Shown here one piece after another: positions 21,587 through 31,791 of a stretch of 64,000 nt of DNA; position 1 is the first letter of the stretch; every line of letters begins with the position of its first letter. Location: NCBI GenBank assembly GCA_900095095.1, contig FMBT01000294.1, positions 124,001 to 188,000 of the forward strand, read 5' to 3'. This DNA comes from Fragilariopsis cylindrus CCMP1102 (Eukaryota; Bacillariophyta; Bacillariophyceae; Bacillariales; Bacillariaceae). A program made the position numbers and the translations under genes. The notes under the pieces are model-generated. The model did no database searches, was not told the origin of the DNA, and saw only the letters and a list, made by a program, of their open reading frames with translations.

Positions 21587-23877
21587 ATGAAACGAAGTGG
21601 CGAAACACAAGTTGCCCCTACCAGTATGGATTTTGATATTGATGATGGCGAAGGATGGTCATTTCAGAGAAACGGTTGCGGCGGGTGCAACAACATAGGA
21701 ACAAACAGCGACAACAGAATCACAACGGATACGGTATTTTCCTCCACTTCGGTGGGTGGTGGCAGTGGCAGCGGTGATGGTCGAGAAATGAACATCAACA
21801 ATCCCGCTGATTTCTTTCTTAATCAAACATCCTATGTAAATAATAATGGTCGACAACGAATGCGACGACGAAATAATACCAAGAATAACAAACCAAAGCG
21901 GCTACCGAAAAACAATAACAAAAATGGCGGCAGCAAGAAGAAGAATAACAATGACGATGATGATCTGTCATCATTGATCGCATCAGAATTAACAAAAATG
22001 AGTTTAGAAGATCGAGAAAAGGCCTTAGAGGAAGTTCATGGTGTTGTTTCAGATGAAGATGAAAATCCAGAAGAAATGTCTAGATTATTAGTTCAGGTGA
22101 AAGATGAATTGAAACGTATACGATATAAACATGCATATGAAAAGGCTGCGTTCAATAGTAGCTCATACGTCACCGATCCGGAATTTGTTTTAATGTTCCT
22201 ACGTGCCGATAATTATCAAGCCCGACCGGCGGCGATGCGATTAGTGGAACACTTTAAATACAAATTGGAACTCTTTGGAGAAGATTGCCTTGTTCGAGAT
22301 ATTATGTACAGTGATTTAACTGATGGAGACAAATCCGTGCTGCATTCGGGCCTTGTACAAACAACGCCGTTAACAGATCGAGCTGGTCGACCAATTATCA
22401 TATGCAACATGAGCGAGTTTATGAAAAGTGCGAATATAAACAACATGGTACGTGATAAATATATATATATATATAAAAATATATAGATATATACTTTTTT
22501 CTTTCATGTTGAATTTTGATACTTGTGTGTATAAGAGTACTGTTGCTACCTACCTACCAATATGTAGTAGGCATCTAGTCCGGTTTTATAGCATATTTTC
22601 TTCTCTCGTTGATATAAATTACTAATACATTCATTTTCTTATCTCGTTTCTTACTCTTTTTCGCGAAAAAATATTTACATTCCCGTTGTATCTTTTTCTT
22701 TTGTAGAACCGAGCGATGTGGTACCTTTCTATGAGAAATACGCAAATGAGCGCATCCGCAGGAAAGAATGGTACAGTAGGTGTATTTATCACACACGGAA
22801 TGGGAAATATCTTCGAGAGATTCTCCCGAGAATCCCTAACAGGAACAGGGTTCTTGGGGATAGCCCTACCGTATAAGTACGCAAGCGTTCATTTCTGCTT
22901 CGAAAACAACCATGCATTCGCGTTGGCCATGCAAACGACATTGATGTTAAGTCTCGGTACATATGCTCGGATACGCTTACGAAGTCATTGCGGTAAGTCT
23001 AGTTAGGTATTTAGTTATTTAGTTAGTTAGTCGGTCGGTCAGAGTTGTAACCACTTTCCCATCGAATTATGATGTTTCACAACACAAATTTCTCCGTACC
23101 TCATTATATTATATATATTATCCATCACTCTCCGTTGTTTTTCGTTAATTTATCATTCCTCGGTAATTTTGCATATAAGGTTCTCGATTAGAATGTGCTT
23201 ACGCTCTAAAAGGTTTTGGCATCGATATAGATAATTTTGGACTAGCTAATTCTCTAACCTTGTCGGAATCTATGAACGTCATAGTCCACCGTTGCCAACT
23301 GATGGACGAAATATTGAAGACAAAACAGAACGCGAGATTGCTCCCCCAACCGAATGATGTACTCCTTGGTAGAGGACGGCCTTTTCAACTTTTTCCGGGG
23401 AACCTTGCTTTGACAGACACGATCAATATTTATAGAACACGATACGTTGCATCAAAGAAGATGGACAAGAAAATAATAACCTCAGATATAGTTGGAAATA
23501 TACGAAATTCCGGGGGTCGTTTTCTAAGGAGAGCGAACGACGACAATCGTAGTGACGTTGATTGGTCGGAAGTAGATTTTGAAACAGCACGTGTAAAGGT
23601 ATCTCATAGCTTCCGGACGATGACAAAATGGCACGCCGACCGCGGCCATGATTGGGATAGTGCTAGCCATAGCCAGAGTGGAATGAGTGGAGAAATGATT
23701 GCCATGTCGGATGAATCGATCCAATCAATCGTAGCGGATGAAATCACGGCTCTTGGCATTATAGCGGAATCAACACCCTCAAGTTCTGATACTCAAGCGA
23801 GTGGTATGTATTCTGAAACGTATGACCAAGCGAGTTTTACGAATTCTGAAACGTCCAACAAGAGGAGAAGAGGTTAA
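21587..23877 (+). CDS. CRAL-TRIO-like / DUF6824 protein, three exons (paralogue of the 8.3-10.2 kb gene)
   Basis: Exons are 21587-22447, 22707-22992 and 23180-23877; introns are 259 and 187 bp with GTACGT and GTAAGT donors. The product is 614 aa. The codon before the first ATG is GTG, so the ATG at 21587 is used. The N-terminus is low complexity and basic. Then come LEEVHGV, FVLMFLRADNYQARPAAMRLV and PLTDRAGRPII, the same landmarks as in the paralogue. Exon 2 carries the core (SVHFCFENNHAFALAM). DUF6824 sits in exon 3: QPNDVLLGRGRPFQLFPGN, GRFLRR, VSHSFRTM. The second intron falls in a split G|GT codon at the position equivalent to the paralogue's only intron. Downstream, another frame (to 23992) continues with Ala/Leu-rich sequence, so the C-terminus could extend if a frame change or missed splice exists. 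Confidence 0.85.
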
Positions 23878-24703
23878 AAACTCAGACGCTTCATCTGCAG
23901 TTGCTATTGCTATGCTTCTTACCGCCCTGGATGGGGAAAAAAGTTTGACGAAACCAAAAGATTTTAGGAAAGGAATGGTTGGAAACGACTAACGAAGCCT
24001 CTTCCTAGTATAACGAAAATAAATGTCGAGGATAGATTATGGTCACTATAGTAGTAGAAGAAGATATGAAGTTGAATTGCAACTGGAAAAACTACTCAAA
24101 TGAGGATGTCGGGGACTTGAACCTTGTGATTGTTAGGAATGGTCGGACACATAATGAGTGCCTATTCCCAGACACTAATGCTCAACATATCAAATCTTCA
24201 CTGGAAAGAACTGGAATGGTGGTGATTCGTGGGGTGTGGATACAATTCTACTAAACAATTACGGGGGAGATGTGATTAAAAAATCACAGGAAGTTATCCC
24301 GATGCAGCAAAGATAAAGGAAAGTGGAAGCCGAAAGGGAATTCGAAATACTACCGGCAATGGAATGGCCGGAGAGTTGGATATTTTATGCGACGGAATTG
24401 TTATCAACAAGCTCACACGTGCCACAGAAGATATTATGGCAAGGCATACTAGATTCTTTAGTACCCCAATATCAAAGGCTATGGGGAAGGAGGAACTAGA
24501 CAAAATCGAAGGATTGAATGACGCAAACAAAATCATTACGACAATGAAAGAGATATTTCGCAAAATATAAACAAACAAACCTACGGCGATTCTTTTAAAT
24601 TATCACAGTATATTCTAGCTTAGTAAATGAATGTCGATTAGTAGTCCTATATTTTTCTTCAAATGATACGTTAGAAAAGTTAATATTAATATTAGAAAAC
24701 GAA
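23878..24703. other. Stretch with small plus-strand frames, possible gene remnant
   Basis: Three plus-strand frames follow the DUF6824 gene: to 23992, 24039-24254 and an ATG-initiated frame 24364-24570, which is open back to about 24268. The last encodes a compositionally plausible helical peptide (LDILCDGIVINKLTRATEDI). They do not join by obvious GT-AG introns and I recognise no domain. They could be a decayed gene, a tail of the DUF6824 gene or chance. Confidence 0.25.
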
Positions 24704-26155
24704 TTACAATCTACTTCTTCTTTTATGGCGATAATTCCAATCGTTGCCATTTTTATTATTCGTTTCATCATTAGTTTCATTCTCGTCAACAAAAGAAACA
24801 ACTGTGTTTCCTTTTCCTTTATTAACCTCGAAGACTTCAAAGGCGTCGATGAATTTAGATAATGGGACGATCCGATCTACTCTAGGGTTAATTTTACCAT
24901 TGGCAAAATATCCTAATATCGTTTCGACCATGGTACGGTATTTATTATTTTCTCCCTGTTGTTCTGTTGCTTCATTGGCAATCCGTCCCCAAATACTACC
25001 CGCCACACGAACTTCCTTTACCAATAATAATCCTGGTCGGATTTTACGTTGACCTGCAGCAAATCCTACTAGTGCGATGGTACCCAATGGTTTCACACAA
25101 CCAATTAAAGCTTCTTCAAATAAATCGCCCATTACAACATCCACTACCAAATCGACGCCGACAGCTTTCTCATTAGCACTACGACTGCTACTATTACAAG
25201 TAGTAGTAGTATGGCAAAATTGGAGAACTTGCTTGCGAAAATCCCGTCGTTCATTTTTTGATCGTCCGTAACAAAATACAGCATCAGCACCGACCGAATT
25301 TGGACCGTTCCTCTTATCAGTAGATCCTACACCAGCTATAACTGTACACCCCATAGCCTTTGCCAATTCAATTGTTGCCATACCAACTCCACCAGAAGCA
25401 CCCGTAACTAATACTATTTTTTGTTTTTGTTTTTTAATATTATTATCATTGTTACTATCATTATCATTATTTGTTCGGATATTAATTCTACCAACTTCAA
25501 CTAATGAATGATACGCAGCGAAATAGTTACGTCCAACGTTAGCGAATGCTGCTGCTGCTGCTGCTAATGAAGACGACGAAGACGACGATGTTATGATGTT
25601 CTCTGGTAACTTATAAACGAACTTTAATGGTACAACAACAAATTGTGACATTCCACCCGTTCCACCAGATTCTAACATTGTTGCTAATACTCTATCACCT
25701 GGTCGTAGTAGTATCATATTATTATTATTACTGTTACTGTTACCATTATAATTATTCGCTTGTCCCGATGATGGATGGATTACTTTTACGACCACACCTA
25801 CTACATCCATTCCTGGTATATAGGGTAAAGCGGGTTTTACTTGATACAATCCTTGTGCCTGTAATGCATCGGGATATTGTATTCCAGCGTATTCGGTACG
25901 AATAAGAACCTTTGTATTATTCGATTCTGATGATTCTGACTTTGTCTCATCATCATGTCTGTTGTTAAAGTAGTATTCATTGGGCAACGGGACCGTGTCG
26001 AGTGTTAAACAATCACGTAAACGTAATGGTACGGAACGGGATTTAAAAGATTTTCTTTGTCGTTGATGATCTTTTTGCACACCCTTTTCTACATCCTCCT
26101 CCTCCTCGACTAAGGCAAATCGATGACAACGAACAGCTCGCATTGTCTTCTCCAT
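24704..26155 (-). CDS. MDR-family quinone oxidoreductase / enoyl reductase with PTS1 (SRL)
   Basis: Zinc-independent medium-chain dehydrogenase of the zeta-crystallin class (483 aa, one exon). An N-terminal extension precedes the GroES-like catalytic domain: RTEYAGIQYPDALQAQGLY and PALPYIPGMDVVGVVVKV. The Rossmann domain follows at about residue 245, with the NADPH-binding turn VLVTGASGGVGMATIELAKA. VDVVMGDLFEEAL and GTIALVGFAAG are also typical of the family. No zinc-ligand Cys cluster is present. The protein ends RHKRRSRL, a canonical PTS1 in a strongly basic context, which predicts a peroxisomal enzyme; the substrate could be a quinone or a 2-enoyl thioester. Asn and Ala tracts are insertions. 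Confidence 0.88.
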   Translation of the reverse strand: MEKTMRAVRCHRFALVEEEEDVEKGVQKDHQRQRKSFKSRSVPLRLRDCLTLDTVPLPNEYYFNNRHDDETKSESSESNNTKVLIRTEYAGIQYPDALQAQGLYQVKPALPYIPGMDVVGVVVKVIHPSSGQANNYNGNSNSNNNNMILLRPGDRVLATMLESGGTGGMSQFVVVPLKFVYKLPENIITSSSSSSSLAAAAAAFANVGRNYFAAYHSLVEVGRINIRTNNDNDSNNDNNIKKQKQKIVLVTGASGGVGMATIELAKAMGCTVIAGVGSTDKRNGPNSVGADAVFCYGRSKNERRDFRKQVLQFCHTTTTCNSSSRSANEKAVGVDLVVDVVMGDLFEEALIGCVKPLGTIALVGFAAGQRKIRPGLLLVKEVRVAGSIWGRIANEATEQQGENNKYRTMVETILGYFANGKINPRVDRIVPLSKFIDAFEVFEVNKGKGNTVVSFVDENETNDETNNKNGNDWNYRHKRRSRL

Positions 26156-26642
26156 ATTTATATCCTTAAATTCTTATATTCTTATATTCTTAATATTTAG
26201 GATACTTCTTCCGTTTTAATGACGAGATCCCTGAACACTCCTATTTTTCCCTTTTTTGTAAATCCTTGATTTTCGATTATCTGATTTGGCCGGCTTACAG
26301 ACTTCCACCAATCATTCACACTTAAAAATGTTTTGCTATCAGCAAAATGATTTACTATCAGGCGATCCTTTTAACTGTCACAACATTATTTGGTCATTGA
26401 GGCATAAGTTGTTAAGTAAACGAGTCGTGAAACAAGTCTCTGAAACTACTGCACGATATGTCACGATACGATACCGTTTATTAATCTCAAATAAGCACGT
26501 ATTGCCGCAATTTGCATTTTCTTTGCTGATTCTGATTGATGATGATACAATACTCATAATCCATCAAGAAAACGACAAGGAAAAACAAAAAAGACCTTCA
26601 ATTATCATTCCTTTTACGACATAACAAAAAAAAAACATCACC
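26156..26642. other. Divergent promoter region between the MDR and PDZ genes
   Basis: About 490 bp between two start codons facing outward. It includes a short (ttcttata)3 repeat near 26170-26193. A 112-codon plus-strand frame (26286-26624) runs through it but lacks any recognisable feature. Confidence 0.5.
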
Positions 26643-27038
26643 ATGTCATCATCAGTATCACCATCAGTGTTTTCAATTAATTCATTTTCAAAGGAAAAAG
26701 TTGGACAAGATCCAGGATATGTGTATGATGTAATGGCTCCATTACCAGGCCAAAAATATGTGGAATTTTCTAAAAATGGTGCTGATGGTGAAAGTAAAGT
26801 CAAAAATGATTATTGTGGATTAAATGTTCATAAAAAAGGGAATTATTTTTTCTTATGCAAGGTAGAATATCCTGCACCATCTCACAGTTTACATGTTGGT
26901 GATCGTATCATTGCTATTAATGGTAAAAAAGTTGAAAAATATAGAAATAATTTATCTCGTATGGTACAAAATATGACAAACAACAACGTTGTTCGTTTAG
27001 TCGTCGATCCGACTATGTTACCGGGACGGAAAAAGTAG
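26643..27038 (+). CDS. Small PDZ-domain protein
   Basis: The 131-aa single-exon protein is mostly one PDZ-like fold. DYCGLNVHKKGNYFFLCKVE is the first strands with a GLN-type carboxylate loop. SLHVGDRIIAINGKKVEKY is the hallmark GD.I..ING.. motif, and MTNNNVVRLVVDP is the last helix and strand. It is preceded by about 50 residues with no domain. No signal peptide is seen, so a cytosolic adaptor is likely. The ATG lies directly after an A-rich stretch (aaaaaaaaacatcaccATG), a good start context. Confidence 0.75.
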   Translation: MSSSVSPSVFSINSFSKEKVGQDPGYVYDVMAPLPGQKYVEFSKNGADGESKVKNDYCGLNVHKKGNYFFLCKVEYPAPSHSLHVGDRIIAINGKKVEKYRNNLSRMVQNMTNNNVVRLVVDPTMLPGRKK

Positions 27039-27428
27039 AAAGTGCATATGATACATATCAGATTACCAGTGAATGGAGTGGATTGATCTAACATATGAGC
27101 ACATGTAGCAATAATCAAATATTATAAAAAACGGGTCATTCATTTCATTTCATTTTAATTCTATTATAATTATTATTATTCTAATACTACTCCTACTTTT
27201 CATATACAGGCTGGAAACATTTGTCAATGCGTATTATCCGATTGAAAAATAGAAGAATAGAGCAGTTTTTGCTAATTTAAATTTATAAATATTACGTACA
27301 TGGACAGAGAAATGATCTGGATTCATTTTATAAAATTGGCCTACTTCTATCTTTCTTATGTCATACTGTACTACTGAAACACAATAACGAAACCTTCACT
27401 TTCCCCTGAGCGAATTATTTCGGTGGTA
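27039..27428. other. Convergent intergenic stretch
   Basis: About 390 bp of AT-rich 3' flanks between the PDZ and ZW10-like genes. No gene is seen. Confidence 0.5.
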
Positions 27429-30176
27429 TTATATTTTTATTAATACCACGGACGCCATTCCATTCAATAACGTTTTGCGATGAGGAGAATCATTGTATGT
27501 AGCCTGTATAAGCCTCGCAAGTTCTTGGCTTTCAACGTGTCGAAAAACTCCCGACGACAAGGCCTGTTCGACTTGAGCTAATTGATCAAGTTCTAAGAAA
27601 TTTCCTGCGGCCTCGAAACGACCCCATTGAAGAGCGTACTTGTACGGATCTTGAGGTGCTTCCAAGAGTCTTGATATTTCTACCGTGGCCTTCCGAAACA
27701 ATGTACCGGTAAATTGACGAGCACTACCCGAAATACTCCTGGCGGATGTTACTTCCTTTAGATACAAAGCAAAAACGACATCTGCAAGATATCCCATCGA
27801 TCGTAAAAATACGGGTGTGGACAAGATAGATTTCCAGGCTTGCGCCAAGTGACGCAAGTGATAAATTCCTGCTGCCAGTGCTGTTTCAGCTTCGGACCAC
27901 TCGTGGACAGATTCGTCCGATCGCAGAGCTTGTCCAAAGTATGTAATCCGACCGCCAACTATTTCGGCCAATTGGTGTTTTTGCAAGTCTAACATGTCAT
28001 TCAAGGAAGAATCAGCCAATTCACGAAATAAGGGAACCATATCAACAAAGATGCATGTCTGCTTTAGGAGTTTACCCCGAGCATCGTCTTCGTCGACCTG
28101 AGGAAACTTCTCTTTGTATTCTAGTCCTAATGTCAAACAATGATGGGCCAAGAATACTGAGTCGTTGTGCAAGACTGCTGCCGTACGGGGAACATTAGCG
28201 ACCTCTCTTCCATGATTTGCTGGGATTATAGCACTAAAGAGACTGAACATTTCACGTGCAGTCTTGTACAACGTCGGTCGTAATATTGCGAGCGACGAAT
28301 CTTGTGACACCGTGGTTGAAACGGCCACGGATTCGTCCATGGTCTGTCGAACGAGGGTCATGAGTTTATTTGCAGAGTCGGAAATACTACATCGGGACAA
28401 ACGAAAGATTGCTAAGGCAGCTTCTTGCAGATCGTCTGGAGATGGATTCTCTTCCACACCGACTACTACCGTATTGTGGTAGTCATTTCCAATGAGAATA
28501 TCACGGGCTTGATTCAAACGAACACACCGACGATGTTCGACATATGTTTTTTCAAAGTCCTGACAAAAGACGACCAGTCTGGGTGAAGGATTTTGAGGAA
28601 TTAGATGTCGGTCCTGTAATTCCTGACAAAATGGAAGGGTACACGCTAGTAATTCTTCACGAAGCGATACAACTCGATCAAGACATACGCGACTGTCATT
28701 TTCATTGTTGTCTCGTCCTTCTTCAATGACATCATCCGATAGGCATTTATCTCGCAACCATTCGACCATAGCCTCCATCAACACTCCTTGATCATTTTCA
28801 CCCAACAATGTCGATTCAAGACCCAATGCAGAAAGGTTCATAAGACCTGGCATTGCGTCGGGCGTTCCAAACAATCGCTTACCAACCAAATTACACAAAG
28901 TTTCTCGTTCCAGAAAGACCTTGGATTCAATGAAATGCAATATTTTTTGAAGGACACACAGAATATTTTTCCAGGAGTTGATTACCGCAAAAGAAGATTT
29001 GTTTCCTCCTACTTCTTCTGCATTATTTTTGTCCTCTTCGTCGTCGTTTTCGTCAGCTCCCAAAGAACTCCATTCAATACGATGCGAGGTTCCATTTTTG
29101 TTACCGGTTGAAACACCGAACATTGTTGATCGCGTATCCGCTGTCTCTTCGACCTTCCAACGCCGGGAACTTCCGTCATTATTGTCGTCGTCGTCTGAAG
29201 AAGTCAAGATTGGTTCCAATGCTTCTTGAAACAATCGAGAGGTAAATCCACGTAACGTTTTTTGTAACGCAGTAGTTTTGGTTTTATTAAGTTCATTTTC
29301 GTCGAGCGTTTCAAGGACTCGATACGCAACGGCCAACTGTGCGGATGACTTCACTGCAATCGACGTCGATGTTACTTCAATACTCGCATCTAATACCGTA
29401 CCGGCCCTATGAACAAGTTCGACACGATGACGTCGAATCTGATGACGCAGACTGGAAAGAATCCGATACGCAACCTCGATTTCTTTTTGCTGCTCACTCG
29501 ATTCCGTGGAGGATGAATCATCTAGTAGGATCCGTTCCGCCTCATCAACTTCTCCCAAGGCACGCAAAAGTGTTTGACCAGACCGGACCAAATTATCTGG
29601 TGCTTCTTTTGATAAAGTAGACGAAGATAAGGCAGCACTTTCCTCGAGACAAGACCTTGCCAAACTAGCTTGTTTCAAAAAAGCTACCTTCCGTTTGTAG
29701 TTTTCAATTTGAACATCCAAACTATCGGTTGATTCTGCTTCGAAATCTTGTCCTTGGTCGGAGGTAAATATATCGTTTTCTGAACCCGATGCTGTTATCG
29801 AGTTTTTGTTTTCTTTTTGGATTTTTTCAAGATCATATTCGACTTGTACTAATTTATCTCGTATCGCTCGTTCCAACCCACTACTTGTCGACATCATCGT
29901 TGAGTCAGTACCACCACCCCCGTCAATATCTAATCCCCCACTTCCAAACAAGTCCATTCCCAACAAGAATGATGCATTTTCCTTTTGTAACGTTGAGAGG
30001 GAAGGATTATGTCCGTCTGCTTGTTTCCAAGCTTCTTGGGTCGCTTTGCGTACGGCTTTACGGACCTTGTTGAGTCGATGCCGCAACACATCTGCGTCCA
30101 TATTATTTGCGTTAGTATTTACATCATCATCGTAGCAAGAAGACGATGATAGGGGTTCTTCGAGAAAGGTGTCCAT
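27429..30176 (-). CDS. ZW10: ZW10-like subunit of the Dsl1/NRZ ER tethering complex
   Basis: ZW10 tethers Golgi-derived COPI vesicles at the ER (Dsl1/NRZ complex) and in animals also acts at kinetochores. The 915-aa intronless ORF is helical throughout, with predicted coiled coil in the first 300 residues. The C-terminal third carries the best family landmarks: VLHNDSVFLAHHCLTLGLEY corresponds to the YLAHHLLTLG motif, followed by LLKQTCIFVDMVPLFRELAD. The last 60 residues, ending SQELARLIQATYNDSPHR, match the C-terminal ZW10 motif with its LIRALFxxxxxR pattern. Base composition is more GC-rich than in neighbouring genes and low-complexity insertions are few, as expected of a constrained housekeeping protein. 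An alternative is another CATCHR-family tether, but the AHHxLTLG motif favours ZW10. Confidence 0.75.
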   Translation of the reverse strand: MDTFLEEPLSSSSCYDDDVNTNANNMDADVLRHRLNKVRKAVRKATQEAWKQADGHNPSLSTLQKENASFLLGMDLFGSGGLDIDGGGGTDSTMMSTSSGLERAIRDKLVQVEYDLEKIQKENKNSITASGSENDIFTSDQGQDFEAESTDSLDVQIENYKRKVAFLKQASLARSCLEESAALSSSTLSKEAPDNLVRSGQTLLRALGEVDEAERILLDDSSSTESSEQQKEIEVAYRILSSLRHQIRRHRVELVHRAGTVLDASIEVTSTSIAVKSSAQLAVAYRVLETLDENELNKTKTTALQKTLRGFTSRLFQEALEPILTSSDDDDNNDGSSRRWKVEETADTRSTMFGVSTGNKNGTSHRIEWSSLGADENDDEEDKNNAEEVGGNKSSFAVINSWKNILCVLQKILHFIESKVFLERETLCNLVGKRLFGTPDAMPGLMNLSALGLESTLLGENDQGVLMEAMVEWLRDKCLSDDVIEEGRDNNENDSRVCLDRVVSLREELLACTLPFCQELQDRHLIPQNPSPRLVVFCQDFEKTYVEHRRCVRLNQARDILIGNDYHNTVVVGVEENPSPDDLQEAALAIFRLSRCSISDSANKLMTLVRQTMDESVAVSTTVSQDSSLAILRPTLYKTAREMFSLFSAIIPANHGREVANVPRTAAVLHNDSVFLAHHCLTLGLEYKEKFPQVDEDDARGKLLKQTCIFVDMVPLFRELADSSLNDMLDLQKHQLAEIVGGRITYFGQALRSDESVHEWSEAETALAAGIYHLRHLAQAWKSILSTPVFLRSMGYLADVVFALYLKEVTSARSISGSARQFTGTLFRKATVEISRLLEAPQDPYKYALQWGRFEAAGNFLELDQLAQVEQALSSGVFRHVESQELARLIQATYNDSPHRKTLLNGMASVVLIKI

Positions 30177-30539
30177 GGCGAGAGTACTTATTTTGCAGTA
30201 TAGTAATGCATACGAAGTATTACTCTGTTTGTGTTGTAGCTGCTATGTGCCAAGATTACTAACAAAAAAATGCCCCCATTGACGACATGTTGAGAACAGC
30301 TAGCTTTACCTTTTTAGGTCGACCGGCGCTGAATTCAAAATAATCGGAAAAGCGCCTATTTCAGTACCAAAAATGAGATTGTTGTACGCAGTAGATGATT
30401 TTTTTGTTCATAAAACAAGTCAAATAGTTTTATTGGTGAAAGAATTTATCAGAAATTTGTTACCACAGATCGCAACCGACCAAAAGAAGGACAAAGGAAT
30501 GAAATTTCCTGGAAGAAGTCTGACACAAAGTCCATCATA
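30177..30539. other. Divergent promoter region between the ZW10-like gene and the membrane-protein gene
   Basis: About 360 bp between two outward-facing start codons, so a shared or bidirectional promoter is likely. No ORF is seen. Confidence 0.5.
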
Positions 30540-31421
30540 ATGACGACTGAAATCGGTGATACCAAGCAATCCACAATGGATGCAGAGAACAACGACGCAG
30601 ATGCCGAGATGAATGACGAGAGCGAGACGGTCTCGGTTGTAGCGGAAACCTCGCCTAGTATTCCTACCCGCATGGATGTTTTGTATAACTTGAACGGATC
30701 CCTTGGCTTTGTGGTTGGCTCGTCGGGGTTTATCCTCGCCATGCACTACTCAAATTGGCTTCCTTACTTCCGCTACGGATCCTTCGCATGGCTCTGGGGC
30801 TGCGTCATGTACTCCATTCCTCTGCTTCAGAAACTTAAGGGACGACGACTTTCGATTTCGATTTCGACGCTGAAAAACTGTCCATGGGGAATTGGAGATT
30901 TTGGTGACTATCTCTGCTACCAATTCTACACAATTGGCTGCGTTCTGGGAGGCTTCTTTGACGAAGATTCGGTAGTAGGATTTCTCCCGGCAATCAATCA
31001 CATTTTTGTGTATGGATCGTTCTCACTAGCGTTGGAACCTCTCTATCAAGTCTTTTTGTTTCTCACAGCAGAAGGCTCCTGCCGTTCCCGGGTGAGCGCC
31101 ACAAAATTGTTTGGATCATCTTCCACTACTGGCGTAGACAGCAATATCAATAGCAACACGGATGACAACAGCAGCAACATTAGCGAAACGGAACCATCGC
31201 TGCCGCAGCTGAAACTGAACTGGGACCGATGCTTGGAATTGTTTGCAACGACATTCTTTTGTGCGGCGGGTATTTTCGGTGGTTTTCCTCCGCATCCCTC
31301 GCTTGATCTTCCAGGGGTTTACTTTTGGTTAGTTGGATCCTTGTTAAGTTTGGCACGAACCTTCCTTATGGTGTACCACAGGTATCAGGGATTGAAGGCA
31401 GAAGCCGTGCCACGCAACTGA
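30540..31421 (+). CDS. Multi-pass membrane protein, possibly with two YrhK-like units
   Basis: The 293-aa intronless product starts with an acidic cytosolic tail of about 45 residues. It then has six hydrophobic segments in two groups. The first group has LNGSLGFVVGSSGFILAMHY and SFAWLWGCVMYSIPLLQ, plus YQFYTIGCVLGGFF. The second has SLALEPLYQVFLFLTA, FATTFFCAAGIFGGFPP and PGVYFWLVGSLLSLAR. The G-S-xx-F/W-x-GS pattern in both groups resembles YrhK-like domains, but this is a weak match by eye. An Asn/Ser-rich loop separates the groups. Codon use is more GC-rich than in most neighbours. Function unknown. Confidence 0.65.
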   Translation: MTTEIGDTKQSTMDAENNDADAEMNDESETVSVVAETSPSIPTRMDVLYNLNGSLGFVVGSSGFILAMHYSNWLPYFRYGSFAWLWGCVMYSIPLLQKLKGRRLSISISTLKNCPWGIGDFGDYLCYQFYTIGCVLGGFFDEDSVVGFLPAINHIFVYGSFSLALEPLYQVFLFLTAEGSCRSRVSATKLFGSSSTTGVDSNINSNTDDNSSNISETEPSLPQLKLNWDRCLELFATTFFCAAGIFGGFPPHPSLDLPGVYFWLVGSLLSLARTFLMVYHRYQGLKAEAVPRN

Positions 31422-31791
31422 AGCCATTATTATTTCTCTGATATAACTTTTTTTAAAGTATATTTTTGTCGTCAAAAAGAGTAAGCGAGCAGCCACACTC
31501 CTCGACGAAGTTGTGTTGCGATTTGTCGGGTATCTGAGATTCTAGAGATATCTAATTTTGTCGTCATTGGCAGACGAAGACGAAAACCGGGACCCGACGG
31601 TCCAAAATCGCCTACAACAAGCTTCTAGAACGACGGCAGCAAGACAAAATAAAATATTTCCCAGAAAGGGCTGTAAAATGCAATGAAAGATTTTGAGTTT
31701 CTTCCGTCAGGTACGGTACTACTTTTTTGAAAAAATATCTATTATAACCGGAGAAGGTAATTATTTGAGGGAAAATGATTTCTATATAATG
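31422..31791. other. Convergent intergenic stretch
   Basis: About 370 bp between two stop codons. No gene or repeat is noted. Confidence 0.5.
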
